The translations under genes and the position numbers were made by a program. A stretch of DNA of 64,000 nucleotides from Eubacteriales bacterium (GTDB lineage: Bacteria > Bacillota > Clostridia > Lachnospirales > Lachnospiraceae), in assembly GCA_030524545.1 (NCBI GenBank), contig JAUNGM010000002.1, positions 185,121-249,120 on the forward strand. The letters are read 5' to 3'. The notes beneath the pieces were generated by a model. The model saw nothing but the letters and a program-made list of their open reading frames with translations, did not search any database and was not told where the DNA came from. The first letter of the stretch is position 1, and each line of letters begins with the position of its first letter. Positions 1-8,305 of this stretch are shown in pieces.

Positions 1-524
1 AGAAGGGCTTTGACCTGATTGCCTATATCATGGATGAACTGTGCCAGGATGCTGTACAGATTGTTGTTCTTGGTACAGGCGACGAGCGCTATGAGAATAT
101 GTTCCGTCACTTTGACTGGAAATACCATGGCAAGGTTTCCGCACAGATTTATTATGATGAGCCTTTGTCCCACAGAATTTATGCTGCTTCCGATGCATTT
201 CTGATGCCGTCTCTGTTTGAGCCGTGCGGCTTAAGCCAGCTTATGAGCCTTCGTTATGGGACACTGCCGATCGTAAGAGAAACAGGCGGTCTGAAAGATA
301 CGGTTGAGCCATACAATGAGTTTGAAGGTACAGGCACAGGGTTCAGCTTCCGCAATTATAATGCGCATGAAATGCTTGCAACGATTCGTAATGCAGAGCA
401 CGTTTACTATGATAAGAAACGTGAATGGAACAAGATGGTTGACCGTGCTATGGCTGCTGATTTCTCATGGAACAATTCCGCACGCCAGTATGAAGAGATG
501 TACAACTGGCTGATTGGGGAATAA
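1..524 (+). CDS. glgA: Glycogen synthase, C-terminal part (cut by window edge)
   Basis: The reading frame is open from base 3 and its 5' end lies outside the window. About 173 residues are visible. They match the C-terminal GT-B (GT5) half of bacterial glycogen/starch synthase, which transfers glucose from ADP-glucose to the non-reducing end of an alpha-1,4-glucan. The segment FLMPSLFEPCGLSQLMS followed by YGTLPIVRETGGL is the family's donor-binding signature, including the conserved Glu and the STGGL-like loop. The gene ends at TAA 522-524 and is followed by a strong hairpin terminator at 601-640. Only the N-terminal half is missing, so the family call is firm. Confidence 0.93.
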   Translation, partial: KGFDLIAYIMDELCQDAVQIVVLGTGDERYENMFRHFDWKYHGKVSAQIYYDEPLSHRIYAASDAFLMPSLFEPCGLSQLMSLRYGTLPIVRETGGLKDTVEPYNEFEGTGTGFSFRNYNAHEMLATIRNAEHVYYDKKREWNKMVDRAMAADFSWNNSARQYEEMYNWLIGE

Positions 525-600
525 ATCAGAGAATTTTATGGATACCTTGAAGTAAATGAGATTTTACCAGAAATTTTAATTATTTTAATTTGAAATAATC

Positions 601-640
601 GGAACCCTGTCCGTTTTCCTGAACGGAACAGGGTTCTTTT
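601..640 (+). terminator. Rho-independent terminator after glgA
   Basis: GGAACCCTGTCCGTT pairs with AACGGAACAGGGTTC across a short loop (one bulge), followed directly by TTTT. It lies 77 bases after the glgA stop. Confidence 0.85.
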
Positions 641-658
641 ATGTTCCGGGAATACCTG

Positions 659-684
659 AAAGAAGATTTGGCGAATCTTCTTTT
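659..684 (+). terminator. Short hairpin with T tract
   Basis: AGAAGATT and AATCTTCT form a stem around TGGCG and run into TTTT. A near-identical hairpin (loop TGCTG) follows mnmA at 13141-13164, so this is a reused terminator-like module. It precedes the spore-coat pair and may insulate it from glgA. Confidence 0.55.
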
Positions 685-749
685 GGTGTATATTCTTTTT
701 TGTTTTTTGAGATACTACTACTGTAAATATAAGTGAGGAGGTAAATATC

Positions 750-935
750 ATGACAGATATTTCAGAACTGGATTTACAGAACCTTCGCCATTTGATCGGC
801 GGCTTTGACACCACTCACTGCAAAATGCAGGACTATGCGCAGAAAGCAGAAGACATGGAAGTAAAGCAGTTCTTCCAGAAATCTGCTCAGTCAGCACAGC
901 AGACCAAGCAGCAGTTGATGCAGTTTTTACAGTAG
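750..935 (+). CDS. Small spore-coat-like protein
   Basis: A 61-residue, Gln-rich, helical protein with no signal peptide or membrane segment. The start has a good ribosome binding site (GAGGAGG at 734-740). It sits 10 bases upstream of a CotF-like gene and resembles the short CotF-related coat proteins found in pairs in Lachnospiraceae. The last third (residues about 42-61) is dominated by Gln, Ser and Ala. The coat role is inferred from the neighbour and general resemblance, not from a diagnostic motif. Expression would be expected late in sporulation, but I could not identify a sigma-K or sigma-G promoter with confidence. Confidence 0.6.
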   Translation: MTDISELDLQNLRHLIGGFDTTHCKMQDYAQKAEDMEVKQFFQKSAQSAQQTKQQLMQFLQ

Positions 936-945
936 GAGGTGCTTT

Positions 946-1194
946 ATGAACGAGAAAGCTATGGTAGCAGATACCCTTGCAGGTATCAACGGTGAGCTTG
1001 TGCGTTATGGAGAAATGATCCCTCAGACAGAAAACGCACAGTTAAAACAGACCCTGAAGCAGATTCGCAATCAGTGTGAGATGTCCCAGGAAGAAATCTA
1101 TAAAATTGCAAGAGCCAAAGGATATTATGTTCCTGCGGCAAAGGCAACAAGAGAAGAAGTGGATCATGTCCGTTCCATTCTGACTCAGGGTTGA
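946..1194 (+). CDS. CotF-like spore coat protein
   Basis: An 82-residue helical protein with an ATG start behind AGGAGG (932-937). It looks like the Coat F family: a short four-helix-type protein ending in a GYYVPAAKAT-like segment, where the family usually has a Tyr/Pro motif after the last helix. It is co-directional with the preceding 61-residue gene (10-base gap), so both are probably one transcript ending at the hairpin 1204-1247. Its role is probably structural, in the spore coat. The family call is moderately sure; nothing enzymatic is visible. Confidence 0.65.
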   Translation: MNEKAMVADTLAGINGELVRYGEMIPQTENAQLKQTLKQIRNQCEMSQEEIYKIARAKGYYVPAAKATREEVDHVRSILTQG

Positions 1195-1203
1195 TCTTAA
1201 CAG

Positions 1204-1247
1204 CCGAAAAAAGGGCGCTGCATTTGGCAGCGTCTTTTTTGGCGGCT
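1204..1247. terminator. Bidirectional-looking terminator after the coat genes
   Basis: GGCGCTGC (1214-1221) pairs with GCAGCGTC (1227-1234). The stem is extended by AAAAAAG on the left and CTTTTTT on the right, giving a U-tract in either direction. Confidence 0.8.
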
Positions 1248-1290
1248 GCTGGCAGGAGCATTTTTTGGGCGAGTGCAGTAGAATAATGTT

Positions 1291-1597
1291 GGTTACTGTT
1301 CGCTCCCAAGCCTTGCACTGGCTGCAAGGCTATGGGCTAGTACAATGAAAAATAAATTTCTGATACATTGACGTAGGATGATTGTTTCATATGCAAGGCG
1401 GAGGAATGAGGCGTAGCGGTGGCTACGGCGATTGACGACAACGCCGCAGATGAAAAATCAGACAAGTCAAGGTGTCAGTTATTTATTATTCGTTGTACTA
1501 GTAAGGTGGAATTGCCATGAATTCGGCACTTCGCCGTAGGCGAACTTTAAATGTGCCGAATTCATTGCTGTTTATGCCGAAGGCGTGAACAGCAACT
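1291..1597. repeat. Composite intergenic repeat with outer TTACTGTTC-type inverted ends
   Basis: This 538-base gap between the coat genes and recA holds no gene. GTTACTGTTC (1291-1300) is inverted at 1588-1597 as GAACAGCAAC, with one mismatch. Inside are a perfect 13-base stem (ATGAATTCGGCAC 1517-1529 with 1553-1565) that encloses a smaller TTCGCC/GGCGAA stem, and a MITE-like palindrome at 1337-1501. The outer ends and the inner GCCGTAGGC loop recur in the element at 20264-20400, so both belong to one repeat family. The function is unknown. Confidence 0.6.
1337..1501. repeat. 165-bp MITE-like palindromic element
   Basis: The outer 36 bases on each side (1337-1372 and 1466-1501) are imperfect inverted repeats starting CTAGTACAA and ending in the complementary TTGTACTAG, with about 29 of 36 positions matching. 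The 93-base centre carries GGCGTAGC, GGCTACGGC and GACAACGCCGC but no ORF. Its size, terminal inversions and lack of coding capacity fit a miniature inverted-repeat element. A clear target duplication was not found. Confidence 0.6.
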
Positions 1598-1635
1598 AAT
1601 GTCGAAAGAAAAAAAGGAAAATTCAAAGAACCTGC

Positions 1636-1664
1636 TTGACAAGACAGAGGTTTTATAATAGTAT
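1636..1664 (+). promoter_or_regulatory. recA promoter
   Basis: The -35 is TTGACA (1636-1641) and the -10 is TAGTAT (1659-1664), with 17 bases between them. A better-looking TATAAT at 1654-1659 is only 12 bases from the -35 and is less likely to be used with it. Confidence 0.7.
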
Positions 1665-1678
1665 GTATATAGAAAACA

Positions 1679-1692
1679 CGAACATAGGTTCG
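1679..1692. promoter_or_regulatory. LexA (DinR-type) SOS operator
   Basis: CGAACATAGGTTCG matches the Bacillus-type LexA palindrome CGAACATATGTTCG with one change. It lies just downstream of the recA promoter, where bound LexA would block transcription. Confidence 0.88.
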
Positions 1693-1732
1693 CTATGCTG
1701 AAAATATAAAGAACATAAGGAGAATGCAGAGA

Positions 1733-2851
1733 ATGATGAATGAAGAAAAGAAGAAGGCGCTGGAAGCAGCCCTTGGACATATTGAGAAGCAGTATGGTAA
1801 AGGCTCCGTTATGAAATTGGGGGAATCCGGAGCGAACATGCAGGTAGAGACAGTACCAACAGGTTCTTTAAGTCTCGACATCGCTCTTGGTGTGGGCGGA
1901 GTACCCAAGGGGCGTATCGTAGAGATTTACGGACCGGAGTCCAGCGGTAAAACGACCGTTGCCTTACATATGGTGGCAGAAGTTCAGAAGAGAGGCGGAA
2001 TCGCCGGATTTATCGATGCCGAACATGCTCTTGATCCTGTATATGCCAAGAATATCGGCGTGGATATTGACAATCTTTATATTTCCCAGCCGGATAACGG
2101 CGAGCAGGCATTGGAGATTACCGAGACAATGGTGCGTTCCGGTGCAGTAGATATTGTGATCGTAGACTCCGTAGCAGCCCTGGTGCCTAAGGCGGAGATT
2201 GAGGGGGATATGGGCGACAGTCACGTAGGGCTTCATGCAAGGCTGATGTCCCAGGCATTACGTAAACTGACCGCAGTTATCAGTAAGTCCAACTGTGTTG
2301 TAATCTTTATCAATCAGCTCCGTGAGAAAGTAGGAGTGATGTTCGGCAATCCTGAGACCACGACAGGAGGCCGTGCCTTAAAATTCTATGCATCTGTTCG
2401 TCTGGATGTAAGAAGAGTAGAAACACTGAAACAGGCTGGAGAGATGGTCGGCAACCATACCAGAATCAAGGTTGTTAAGAATAAGGTGGCCCCGCCGTTT
2501 AAGCAGGCAGAATTTGATATCATGTTCGGTACCGGCATCTCTAAGGAAGGAGATATCCTGGATCTGGCAGCAGAATGCTCTATTATCAACAAGAGCGGCG
2601 CCTGGTATGCCTATAATGGCAGCAAGATCGGTCAGGGACGTGAGAATGCCAAGATATATCTGAAGGAACATCCGGAAATCTGCGATGAAGTAGAGAAAAA
2701 GGTCAGAATTCACTACAACCTTCTCCCTGATGATGCAGCAGAGCCTGCCGAAAAGTCTGCAAAAACCAAAGATAAGGAACCAAAAGCCAAAGATCCGCAA
2801 CCGGAAGTTTCGGGCGAACCGGCAGAAATCATTGAGCAGGAAGAGGAGTAA
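1733..2851 (+). CDS. recA: Recombinase RecA
   Basis: A DNA-dependent ATPase that forms filaments on single-stranded DNA, drives strand exchange and triggers LexA self-cleavage. The Walker [10 protein letters not shown] is near residues 67-75. The DNA-binding loop region ([19 protein letters not shown]) and [17 protein letters not shown] are typical. I chose ATG 1733 because AAGGAG (1717-1722) is 10 bases away; an upstream in-frame ATG at 1724 touches the ribosome binding site. ATG 1736 is also possible. The product is about 372 residues. The last 40 residues form a Lys/Glu/Pro-rich acidic tail. recX follows after 6 bases, so the two are one operon under LexA control. Confidence 0.98.
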   Translation: MMNEEKKKALEAALGHIEKQYGKGSVMKLGESGANMQVETVPTGSLSLDIALGVGGVPKGRIVEIYGPESSGKTTVALHMVAEVQKRGGIAGFIDAEHALDPVYAKNIGVDIDNLYISQPDNGEQALEITETMVRSGAVDIVIVDSVAALVPKAEIEGDMGDSHVGLHARLMSQALRKLTAVISKSNCVVIFINQLREKVGVMFGNPETTTGGRALKFYASVRLDVRRVETLKQAGEMVGNHTRIKVVKNKVAPPFKQAEFDIMFGTGISKEGDILDLAAECSIINKSGAWYAYNGSKIGQGRENAKIYLKEHPEICDEVEKKVRIHYNLLPDDAAEPAEKSAKTKDKEPKAKDPQPEVSGEPAEIIEQEEE

Positions 2852-2857
2852 CAGAAT

Positions 2858-3355
2858 ATGGCACTCACCGAAGAAGAACAGAAGAAGGCCCGTTTGAAAG
2901 CCATGCGCCTGTTGGAACACATGGACCGCACAGAAAAAGGACTGGCAGACAGACTGAAGCAGGAGGGATTTTCCGGTGAAGCGATACAGGATGCCATGGA
3001 TTATGTAAAATCTTTCGGCTACATCAATGATGTAAGATATGCCCAGCACTATATATCCTATAGGCTGGGCATTAAAAGCAAACAAATGATTTTACAGGAA
3101 CTGGCCCGGAAAGGTATTTCCCGGGAAACTGCGCTGACTGCCTGGGAGGAAGCCGAAGAACTGGAAGAACATGACGAAAAGGCTCTGCTCCGTCGTACAA
3201 TTGAGAAAAAATATGCTCCCGGTACAATCCTTGATGACAAAGAAATGCGAAGACTTTACGCCTATCTGGCACGCCGCGGCTTTCGTTCCGGAGATATCTT
3301 TTCTGTTCTTGACGAACTGGAAATTACTTCTGCCCGTGATAATTGGGAAGAATAG
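2858..3355 (+). CDS. recX: Regulatory protein RecX
   Basis: A 165-residue helical protein of the RecX family, which caps and destabilises RecA filaments. Three tandem three-helix repeats can be recognised: LEHMDRTEKGLADRLKQEGF, then VKSFGYINDVRYAQHYI and KQMILQELARKGI. The ATG lies 9 bases after GAGGAG, part of the recA stop region, and only 6 bases separate the two genes. Co-transcription with recA from the LexA-controlled promoter is therefore likely. This is the usual recA-recX order in Firmicutes. Confidence 0.93.
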   Translation: MALTEEEQKKARLKAMRLLEHMDRTEKGLADRLKQEGFSGEAIQDAMDYVKSFGYINDVRYAQHYISYRLGIKSKQMILQELARKGISRETALTAWEEAEELEEHDEKALLRRTIEKKYAPGTILDDKEMRRLYAYLARRGFRSGDIFSVLDELEITSARDNWEE

Positions 3356-3429
3356 TCTCTGAACGATTCCCCTGCAGCTCTGTGTCCGTTTCTAAATACC
3401 AAAAAATTAAAACAATTCCTTAGAAAAAC

Positions 3430-3458
3430 TTGACATAATTCTCAAAAACAGATAAACT
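3430..3458 (+). promoter_or_regulatory. Promoter of rny
   Basis: TTGACA (3430-3435), 17-base spacer, TAAACT (3453-3458). It stands alone in the recX-rny gap, 48 bases before the rny start. Confidence 0.7.
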
Positions 3459-3505
3459 TGTATTGTTGTATTTGTACAATGAAAACTAAATAAGGAGGTG
3501 CTCCT

Positions 3506-5065
3506 GTGGCAGGCACAATTATTGGTGCAATTGTCGCTGTGGTAGTCACACTGCTTATTGCGGTTCCAGTTACTTGCAAGATTGCTGTTGAAAACAAGGT
3601 CAAGAAAGATGCTGAGGTTATCGGCACAGCAGAAGAAAAAGCAAGAAGCATCATAGATGAAGCTTTGAAAACGGCTGAAACGAAAAAACGAGAAGCTTTG
3701 TTGGAAGTAAAGGAAGAATCTCTCCGTACAAAAAATGAACTGGAGAAAGAAACCAAGGAACGAAGAAACGAACTGCAGAAATATGAAAAGCGTGTCTTAT
3801 CGAAAGAAGAATCCGTAGATAAGAAAGCAGATGCAGTAGAGAAGCGAGAGGCAGAGTGCACAGCAAGAATTGCTGAATTGCAAAAAAAGGAAAAAAGGGT
3901 TGAAGAACTCGAACTGAAGGGAGTACAGGAACTGGAACGAGTTTCCGGTCTGACCTCCGAACAGGCAAAAGAAGAGTTGCTCAGATCTGTAGAAGATGAT
4001 GTCAAGGTGGATGTAGCAAGGCTCTACAAGGAACTGGAGAACCGTGCCAAGGAAGATGCAAACAAGAAAGCGAAAGAGTATGTGGTCAATGCCATTCAGA
4101 AATGTGCTGTAGATCATGTATCAGAAGCAACCATTTCCGTTGTGCAGCTTCCAAGTGACGAAATGAAAGGACGTATCATTGGACGCGAAGGACGTAATAT
4201 CCGTACGCTGGAAACCATGACAGGTGTTGACCTGATTATTGATGATACTCCTGAAGCAGTGGTACTTTCCGGTTTTGACCCTATCCGTCGTGAAGTAGCG
4301 AGGGTAGCATTGGAGAAACTGATTGTAGATGGACGTATCCATCCGGCAAGAATCGAAGAGATGGTAGAGAAGGCACAGAGGGAAGTGGAATCTCAGATTC
4401 GCGAAGAAGGAGAAACTGCTGCTATGGATGTTGGTGTTCATGGCATTCATCCGGAACTGCTGAAGCTTCTGGGAAGAATGAAATTCCGCTCCAGCTATGG
4501 ACAGAACGCACTGAAGCATTCTATTGAGGTTGCACAGTTATCTGGTATTCTGGCTGGTGAAGTTGGAGTAGATGTGAGAATCGCGAAACGTGCCGGTCTT
4601 CTTCATGACATTGGTAAATCCATTGACCATGAAGTGGAAGGCTCCCATATCCAGATTGGTGTGGATTTATGTAAAAAATACAAAGAATCCGCAGTTGTCA
4701 TCAATGCGGTGGCAGCCCATCATGGTGATGTAGAGCCGGAATCTCTGATCGCATGTATTGTACAGGCTGCTGATGCGATTTCTGCAGCAAGACCTGGTGC
4801 AAGAAGAGAGACTCTTGAAACTTATACAAACCGTCTGAAACAGTTGGAAGACATTACCAACGAGTTTAAAGGTGTTGATAAGTCATATGCCATTCAGGCA
4901 GGCAGAGAGATTCGTGTTATGGTTGTTCCGGAACATGTCAATGATGCTGACATGGTTCTGCTGGCAAGAGATATTGCGAAACAGATTGAAGCAGAACTGG
5001 AATATCCGGGTCAGATTAAGGTAAATGTGATTCGTGAGAGCAGAGCTGTAGATTACGCAAAGTGA
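3506..5065 (+). CDS. rny: Ribonuclease Y
   Basis: A membrane-anchored endoribonuclease that starts bulk mRNA decay in Firmicutes. The start is GTG with AAGGAGGTG just upstream (3492-3500). In order: an N-terminal membrane helix (residues about 3-25), a long Lys/Glu-rich coiled coil (about 35-190), a KH RNA-binding domain ([16 protein letters not shown]) and an HD phosphohydrolase domain with [12 protein letters not shown] and [11 protein letters not shown] as metal-binding histidines. The length of 519 residues matches the family. It has its own promoter and ends at a very long hairpin terminator (5121-5181). Confidence 0.97.
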   Translation: MAGTIIGAIVAVVVTLLIAVPVTCKIAVENKVKKDAEVIGTAEEKARSIIDEALKTAETKKREALLEVKEESLRTKNELEKETKERRNELQKYEKRVLSKEESVDKKADAVEKREAECTARIAELQKKEKRVEELELKGVQELERVSGLTSEQAKEELLRSVEDDVKVDVARLYKELENRAKEDANKKAKEYVVNAIQKCAVDHVSEATISVVQLPSDEMKGRIIGREGRNIRTLETMTGVDLIIDDTPEAVVLSGFDPIRREVARVALEKLIVDGRIHPARIEEMVEKAQREVESQIREEGETAAMDVGVHGIHPELLKLLGRMKFRSSYGQNALKHSIEVAQLSGILAGEVGVDVRIAKRAGLLHDIGKSIDHEVEGSHIQIGVDLCKKYKESAVVINAVAAHHGDVEPESLIACIVQAADAISAARPGARRETLETYTNRLKQLEDITNEFKGVDKSYAIQAGREIRVMVVPEHVNDADMVLLARDIAKQIEAELEYPGQIKVNVIRESRAVDYAK

Positions 5066-5120
5066 TCTTCTGCAAAAAGGGATATCATAACAGGTTTCCA
5101 AATTTATGAATGATAAACAA

Positions 5121-5181
5121 GGAGACTGTCGTACATGCTGATTCAGATGAATCTGAATCAGCATGGCGACAGTCTCTTTTT
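5121..5181 (+). terminator. Long perfect hairpin terminator after rny
   Basis: GGAGACTGTCG (5121-5131) pairs with the complementary CGACAGTCTC (5167-5176). An inner 14-base stem (5135-5148 with 5151-5164) is perfect. TTTTT follows. The stem is unusually long, about 24 pairs with one small internal loop. Confidence 0.9.
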
Positions 5182-5272
5182 ATGATATGGGGAATACTTG
5201 AGTGAAGTCCGGTTAAAAAATCCCCTGTTCTAATTGAAGATATCGGCTCGTACAATGGTACAGGGTGAAGAT

Positions 5273-5872
5273 ATGGGAAAAAGAAAGAGAAGATTTGGAA
5301 ACGGAAGATTGCCTGTGCTGCGGCTGTTTGTCACAGGATTTCTTTTGGGAATCTTGATTCCTAATGCGATTTGGAAAATGGAATGGCGTCAGAAAACACT
5401 GGCGTCTGTTTACCTTTTGGGAACATTTGCAGGTAAGAGTATAGACGGACAGGAGTATTTTCTGTATGTGCTGAAAATGCGGGGGAGTGCATTTCTCGTA
5501 GCTGCTCTGTGCGGAATCTCTGTTTTCGGAGTTCCGTTGGCTGTTTTGGGAACAGTGCTGCAGGGAATGGAGATAGGGCTGTTCCTGACAATGTCGATCC
5601 TGCAGTTTGGACTGGCCGGAGGTGCAATAGGAGCCGGGCTTCTGCTTCCTCAATATCTGCTTTATATTCCTGCTGTATGTTATCTTCTTTCTATAGTATA
5701 TATGCAGTCTATGGAAATTTGGAGAAACAGAGGACTGATTCCACGGAAGGTATCCGGATATCTGATTCAGGTGCTTCTGGCAGGTGCGGTCTGTTTTGTT
5801 GGAATCCTCTTAGAAGCATATTGTAATCCTTGGCTGTTTCAAATGTTTACAAAAAATTCATATTTTTTTTGA
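5273..5872 (+). CDS. Stage II sporulation protein M-like membrane protein
   Basis: A hydrophobic protein of about 199 residues with roughly five membrane segments: residues about 13-32, 66-90, 90-115, 120-145 and 165-185. SpoIIM works with SpoIID and SpoIIP in peptidoglycan remodelling during forespore engulfment. The gene lies directly before xerD, as spoIIM does in the Bacillus spoIIM-fur-xerD neighbourhood, and the length fits. ATG 5273 is preferred (AGGGTGA upstream); in-frame ATG 5255 and TTG 5234 lack a convincing ribosome binding site. A short basic stretch (KRKRRFGNG) precedes the first helix. The SpoIIM assignment rests on context and topology. Confidence 0.68.
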   Translation: MGKRKRRFGNGRLPVLRLFVTGFLLGILIPNAIWKMEWRQKTLASVYLLGTFAGKSIDGQEYFLYVLKMRGSAFLVAALCGISVFGVPLAVLGTVLQGMEIGLFLTMSILQFGLAGGAIGAGLLLPQYLLYIPAVCYLLSIVYMQSMEIWRNRGLIPRKVSGYLIQVLLAGAVCFVGILLEAYCNPWLFQMFTKNSYFF

Positions 5873-5980
5873 AAACGAGATTTTACCAGATGTAGTAGAG
5901 GTTTACCATAAGTGCTTCGATATTTTGTATTTTGCCGTCGAAAGTGCTGGATTTATCGTATTTTCTGGCGAAAAAAGGAT

Positions 5981-6009
5981 TTGATTTTATGTAAAATACC
6001 AAGTATAAT
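5981..6009 (+). promoter_or_regulatory. Promoter of xerD
   Basis: TTGATT (5981-5986), 17-base spacer, TATAAT (6004-6009). It lies in the 254-base gap between the SpoIIM-like gene and xerD, giving a leader of about 110 bases. Confidence 0.75.
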
Positions 6010-6126
6010 ACAGATACATTTTGGGGAAGAAAGTAGCTGTTTAGTTGGTATTCCATATATGTGAAGACTGAGCAGATACGAAGAGTAATTACTTCTACAA
6101 TACAAACAGAAGCAGGAAGTAAGAAG

Positions 6127-7011
6127 ATGGAAAGAGACATAAGGGAATTTATTTCGTACTTGCATAATACAAAGAAAACTTCTAACAATACAGAAGTTTC
6201 TTATCAGAGAGATTTGAAAAAGATGGCTGCGTATTTGTCCGGACGGGGAATCAGGGAAATTTCTGAAGTAAGCGAGTTGGATCTGCAGAGCTATATCAGT
6301 GAGATGGAGCGGAGCGATTTTGCAACTTCTACCATATCCAGAAGTGTGGCGTCCATCAGAGCGCTGTTTCAGTATCTTTTTAAAGAAGGAAGGATTAAGC
6401 GTGATCCTTCAGATATGCTGAAGCCGCCAAAGGTAGAGAAAAGGGCACCGGAGATTTTATCTGTAGAGGATGTGGATAAGCTTCTCAGGCAGCCGGATAC
6501 GGCTACGCCTAAGGGAATCCGTGATACTGCAATGCTGGAACTTCTTTATGCTACCGGGATGCGTGTCAGTGAATTGCTGCACCTGCGCATAGAGGATGTG
6601 AATCTGGATTTTGGCTACGTAAGCTGCCATGACAATGGAAAAGAGCGTATTATTCCCATCGGTAATGTGAGCAGGAAAGCATTGGTTCAGTATATGGAGA
6701 ATGCAAGACCTGTTTTTGTCAGAGATTATAACGAAAAAGCACTTTTTACCAATTGTTCCGGTAAAGCCATGAGCCGTCAGGGATTTTGGAAAGTGCTGAA
6801 AGGCTATGCAGATGAAGCCGGCATTCAGGGGGATATTACTCCGCACACACTGCGGCATTCCTTTGCTGTACATATGCTGCAGAATGGGGCAGATGTGAAG
6901 AGTGTTCAGGAAATGATGGGACACTCAGATATCTCTACGACCCAGATTTATCTTGGGATGAATATGAATAAGATGCGTGATGTATATATGAGAGCACATC
7001 CCCGCCATTAA
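6127..7011 (+). CDS. xerD: Tyrosine recombinase XerD
   Basis: A 294-residue site-specific recombinase that, with XerC, resolves chromosome dimers at dif. The N-terminal SAM-like core-binding domain (residues about 1-85) is followed by the catalytic domain. Catalytic residues are visible: Arg in ATGMRVSELL, HTLRHSFAVHML (His-x-x-Arg), and HSDISTTQIY with the His and the nucleophilic Tyr. ATG 6127 follows AGGAAG. An in-frame GTG at 6061 would add 22 residues not found in the family. The full length and chromosomal context next to a SpoIIM-like gene argue for housekeeping XerD rather than a phage integrase. Confidence 0.92.
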   Translation: MERDIREFISYLHNTKKTSNNTEVSYQRDLKKMAAYLSGRGIREISEVSELDLQSYISEMERSDFATSTISRSVASIRALFQYLFKEGRIKRDPSDMLKPPKVEKRAPEILSVEDVDKLLRQPDTATPKGIRDTAMLELLYATGMRVSELLHLRIEDVNLDFGYVSCHDNGKERIIPIGNVSRKALVQYMENARPVFVRDYNEKALFTNCSGKAMSRQGFWKVLKGYADEAGIQGDITPHTLRHSFAVHMLQNGADVKSVQEMMGHSDISTTQIYLGMNMNKMRDVYMRAHPRH

Positions 7012-7056
7012 CTAATACATAATACAGAGTATGAGATACAAGAAGGATAAAAATAA

Positions 7057-7097
7057 GCCGCCTGGATTTTCCGCTATAGGAAATTCCAGGCGGCTTT
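7057..7097. terminator. Bidirectional terminator between xerD and the DAHP synthase gene
   Basis: GCCGCCTGGATTTTCC pairs with GGAAATTCCAGGCGGC around a GCTATA loop, with one mismatch. The two flanking genes converge on it. Confidence 0.88.
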
Positions 7098-7136
7098 CGC
7101 GCCGTCAGGCGTGTTTGATACAGTTTTGATGTAAGA

Positions 7137-8168
7137 TCAGCACATCTCAGCAATGTCGTACAGTAAACGTTCAGATTCCTCCCATCCAAGGCAGGCATCT
7201 GTAATGGATTTACCGTAAATATGCTTACAACCGATTTTCTGGTTGCCGGGTTCAATGTAACTTTCAATCATCAGACCTTTGACCAGAGTGTGGAGTTCCG
7301 GGTCTACCATACGGCTGTGAAGAACTTCTTTGGCGATGCGAACCTGCTGCTCATACTGTTTGTTGGAGTTGGAGTGATTGGTATCCACGATAACTGCAGG
7401 ATTCTTCAGATTCTTCTGCTGATATTTTTCCAGAAGAAGCCGGAGATCCTCATAATGGTAATTGGGAATCGCTTCGCCGTGTTTGTTTACCGCACCTCTT
7501 AAGATCGTATGTGCAAGGTCATTTCCGGTGGTTTCTACTTCCCAGCTTCTGTAAATAAAGCGGTGAGCACCCTGGGCAGCTACGACAGAGTTGAGCATGA
7601 CGCTGAAGTCGCCGCTGGTAGGGTTTTTCATACCTGCAGGGACATCCATGCCGCTGACTGTGAGACGGTGCTGCTGGTCTTCTACGGAGCGTGCTCCGAC
7701 AGCTACGTAGGACAGGATGTCAGAGAGATAACGGTAGTTTTCCGGATAGAGCATTTCGTCAGCACAGGTAAAGCCGCTTTCCTGGATGGCATGAATGTGC
7801 ATCTTGCGGATAGCAACAAGGCCGGCAAGCATATTCGGCTTCTTCTCCGGATCCGGCTGGTGGACCATGCCTTTGTAACCCTCGCCGGTTGTTCTGGGCT
7901 TGTTGGTATATACTCTTGGAATGATCAATACTTTGTCCGCAATCTTCTCCTGAACCCTGCGCAGACGAAGAAGATAATCAATCACAGCATCTTCATTATC
8001 TGCGGAGCAAGGTCCGATAATAGCAAGAAATTTATCAGATTTTCCGGTAAAAACATCACGGATTTCCTGGTCACGCTTTTCTTTCAGGGACTGAATGCCT
8101 GCATCAATGGGATACTGGTTGCGGATTTCCTCTGGTGTTGGTAATTTTTTAATAAATTCGAATCCCAT
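7137..8168 (-). CDS. aroF: 3-deoxy-7-phosphoheptulonate (DAHP) synthase, class I
   Basis: Condenses phosphoenolpyruvate with erythrose 4-phosphate, the first step of the shikimate pathway. The 343-residue length matches the AroF/G/H type. Motifs: IGPCSADNEDAVIDYLLRLR, RVYTNKPRTTGEGYKG (PEP and phosphate binding) and DTNHSNSNKQ, with metal-binding Cys, His and Glu in the family positions. I place the start at ATG 8168, seven bases after AAAGGAGA. The open frame continues 20 codons upstream through a structured leader, which I take as untranslated. Whether it is feedback-inhibited by Phe, Tyr or Trp cannot be told from the sequence. Confidence 0.93.
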   Translation of the reverse strand: MGFEFIKKLPTPEEIRNQYPIDAGIQSLKEKRDQEIRDVFTGKSDKFLAIIGPCSADNEDAVIDYLLRLRRVQEKIADKVLIIPRVYTNKPRTTGEGYKGMVHQPDPEKKPNMLAGLVAIRKMHIHAIQESGFTCADEMLYPENYRYLSDILSYVAVGARSVEDQQHRLTVSGMDVPAGMKNPTSGDFSVMLNSVVAAQGAHRFIYRSWEVETTGNDLAHTILRGAVNKHGEAIPNYHYEDLRLLLEKYQQKNLKNPAVIVDTNHSNSNKQYEQQVRIAKEVLHSRMVDPELHTLVKGLMIESYIEPGNQKIGCKHIYGKSITDACLGWEESERLLYDIAEMC

Positions 8169-8207
8169 GCTTTTTCTCCTTTGCATTTCACGTAACCCCA
8201 TCGCGGA

Positions 8208-8241
8208 GCACCCGTTCAAAAGAAGCATGAATAAAGGGTGC
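8208..8241 (-). promoter_or_regulatory. Leader hairpin upstream of the DAHP synthase start
   Basis: On the minus strand GGGCACCC (from 8242) can pair with GGGTGC (8208-8213) over a loop of about 22 bases. It sits between the promoter (8269-8297) and the ribosome binding site. It could be an attenuator, but no T tract or leader peptide is evident. Confidence 0.35.
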
Positions 8242-8268
8242 CCGAAAGGGTAATACTTTCCGCAAAAT

Positions 8269-8297
8269 ATTATAAACGATTCTTCAGCAATTGTCGA
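8269..8297 (-). promoter_or_regulatory. Promoter of the DAHP synthase gene
   Basis: On the minus strand: TCGACA (8297-8292), 17-base spacer, TATAAT (8274-8269). Confidence 0.72.
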
Positions 8298-8305
8298 TAG
8301 GCAAA

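Noticed and set aside
1654-1659. TATAAT as recA -10
   Set aside because: Only 12 bases from the TTGACA box; TAGTAT at 1659-1664 has the correct 17-base spacing.
6127-7011. Phage or ICE integrase
   Set aside because: Length, motifs and position beside a SpoIIM-like gene fit chromosomal XerD; no attachment site or element genes are nearby.
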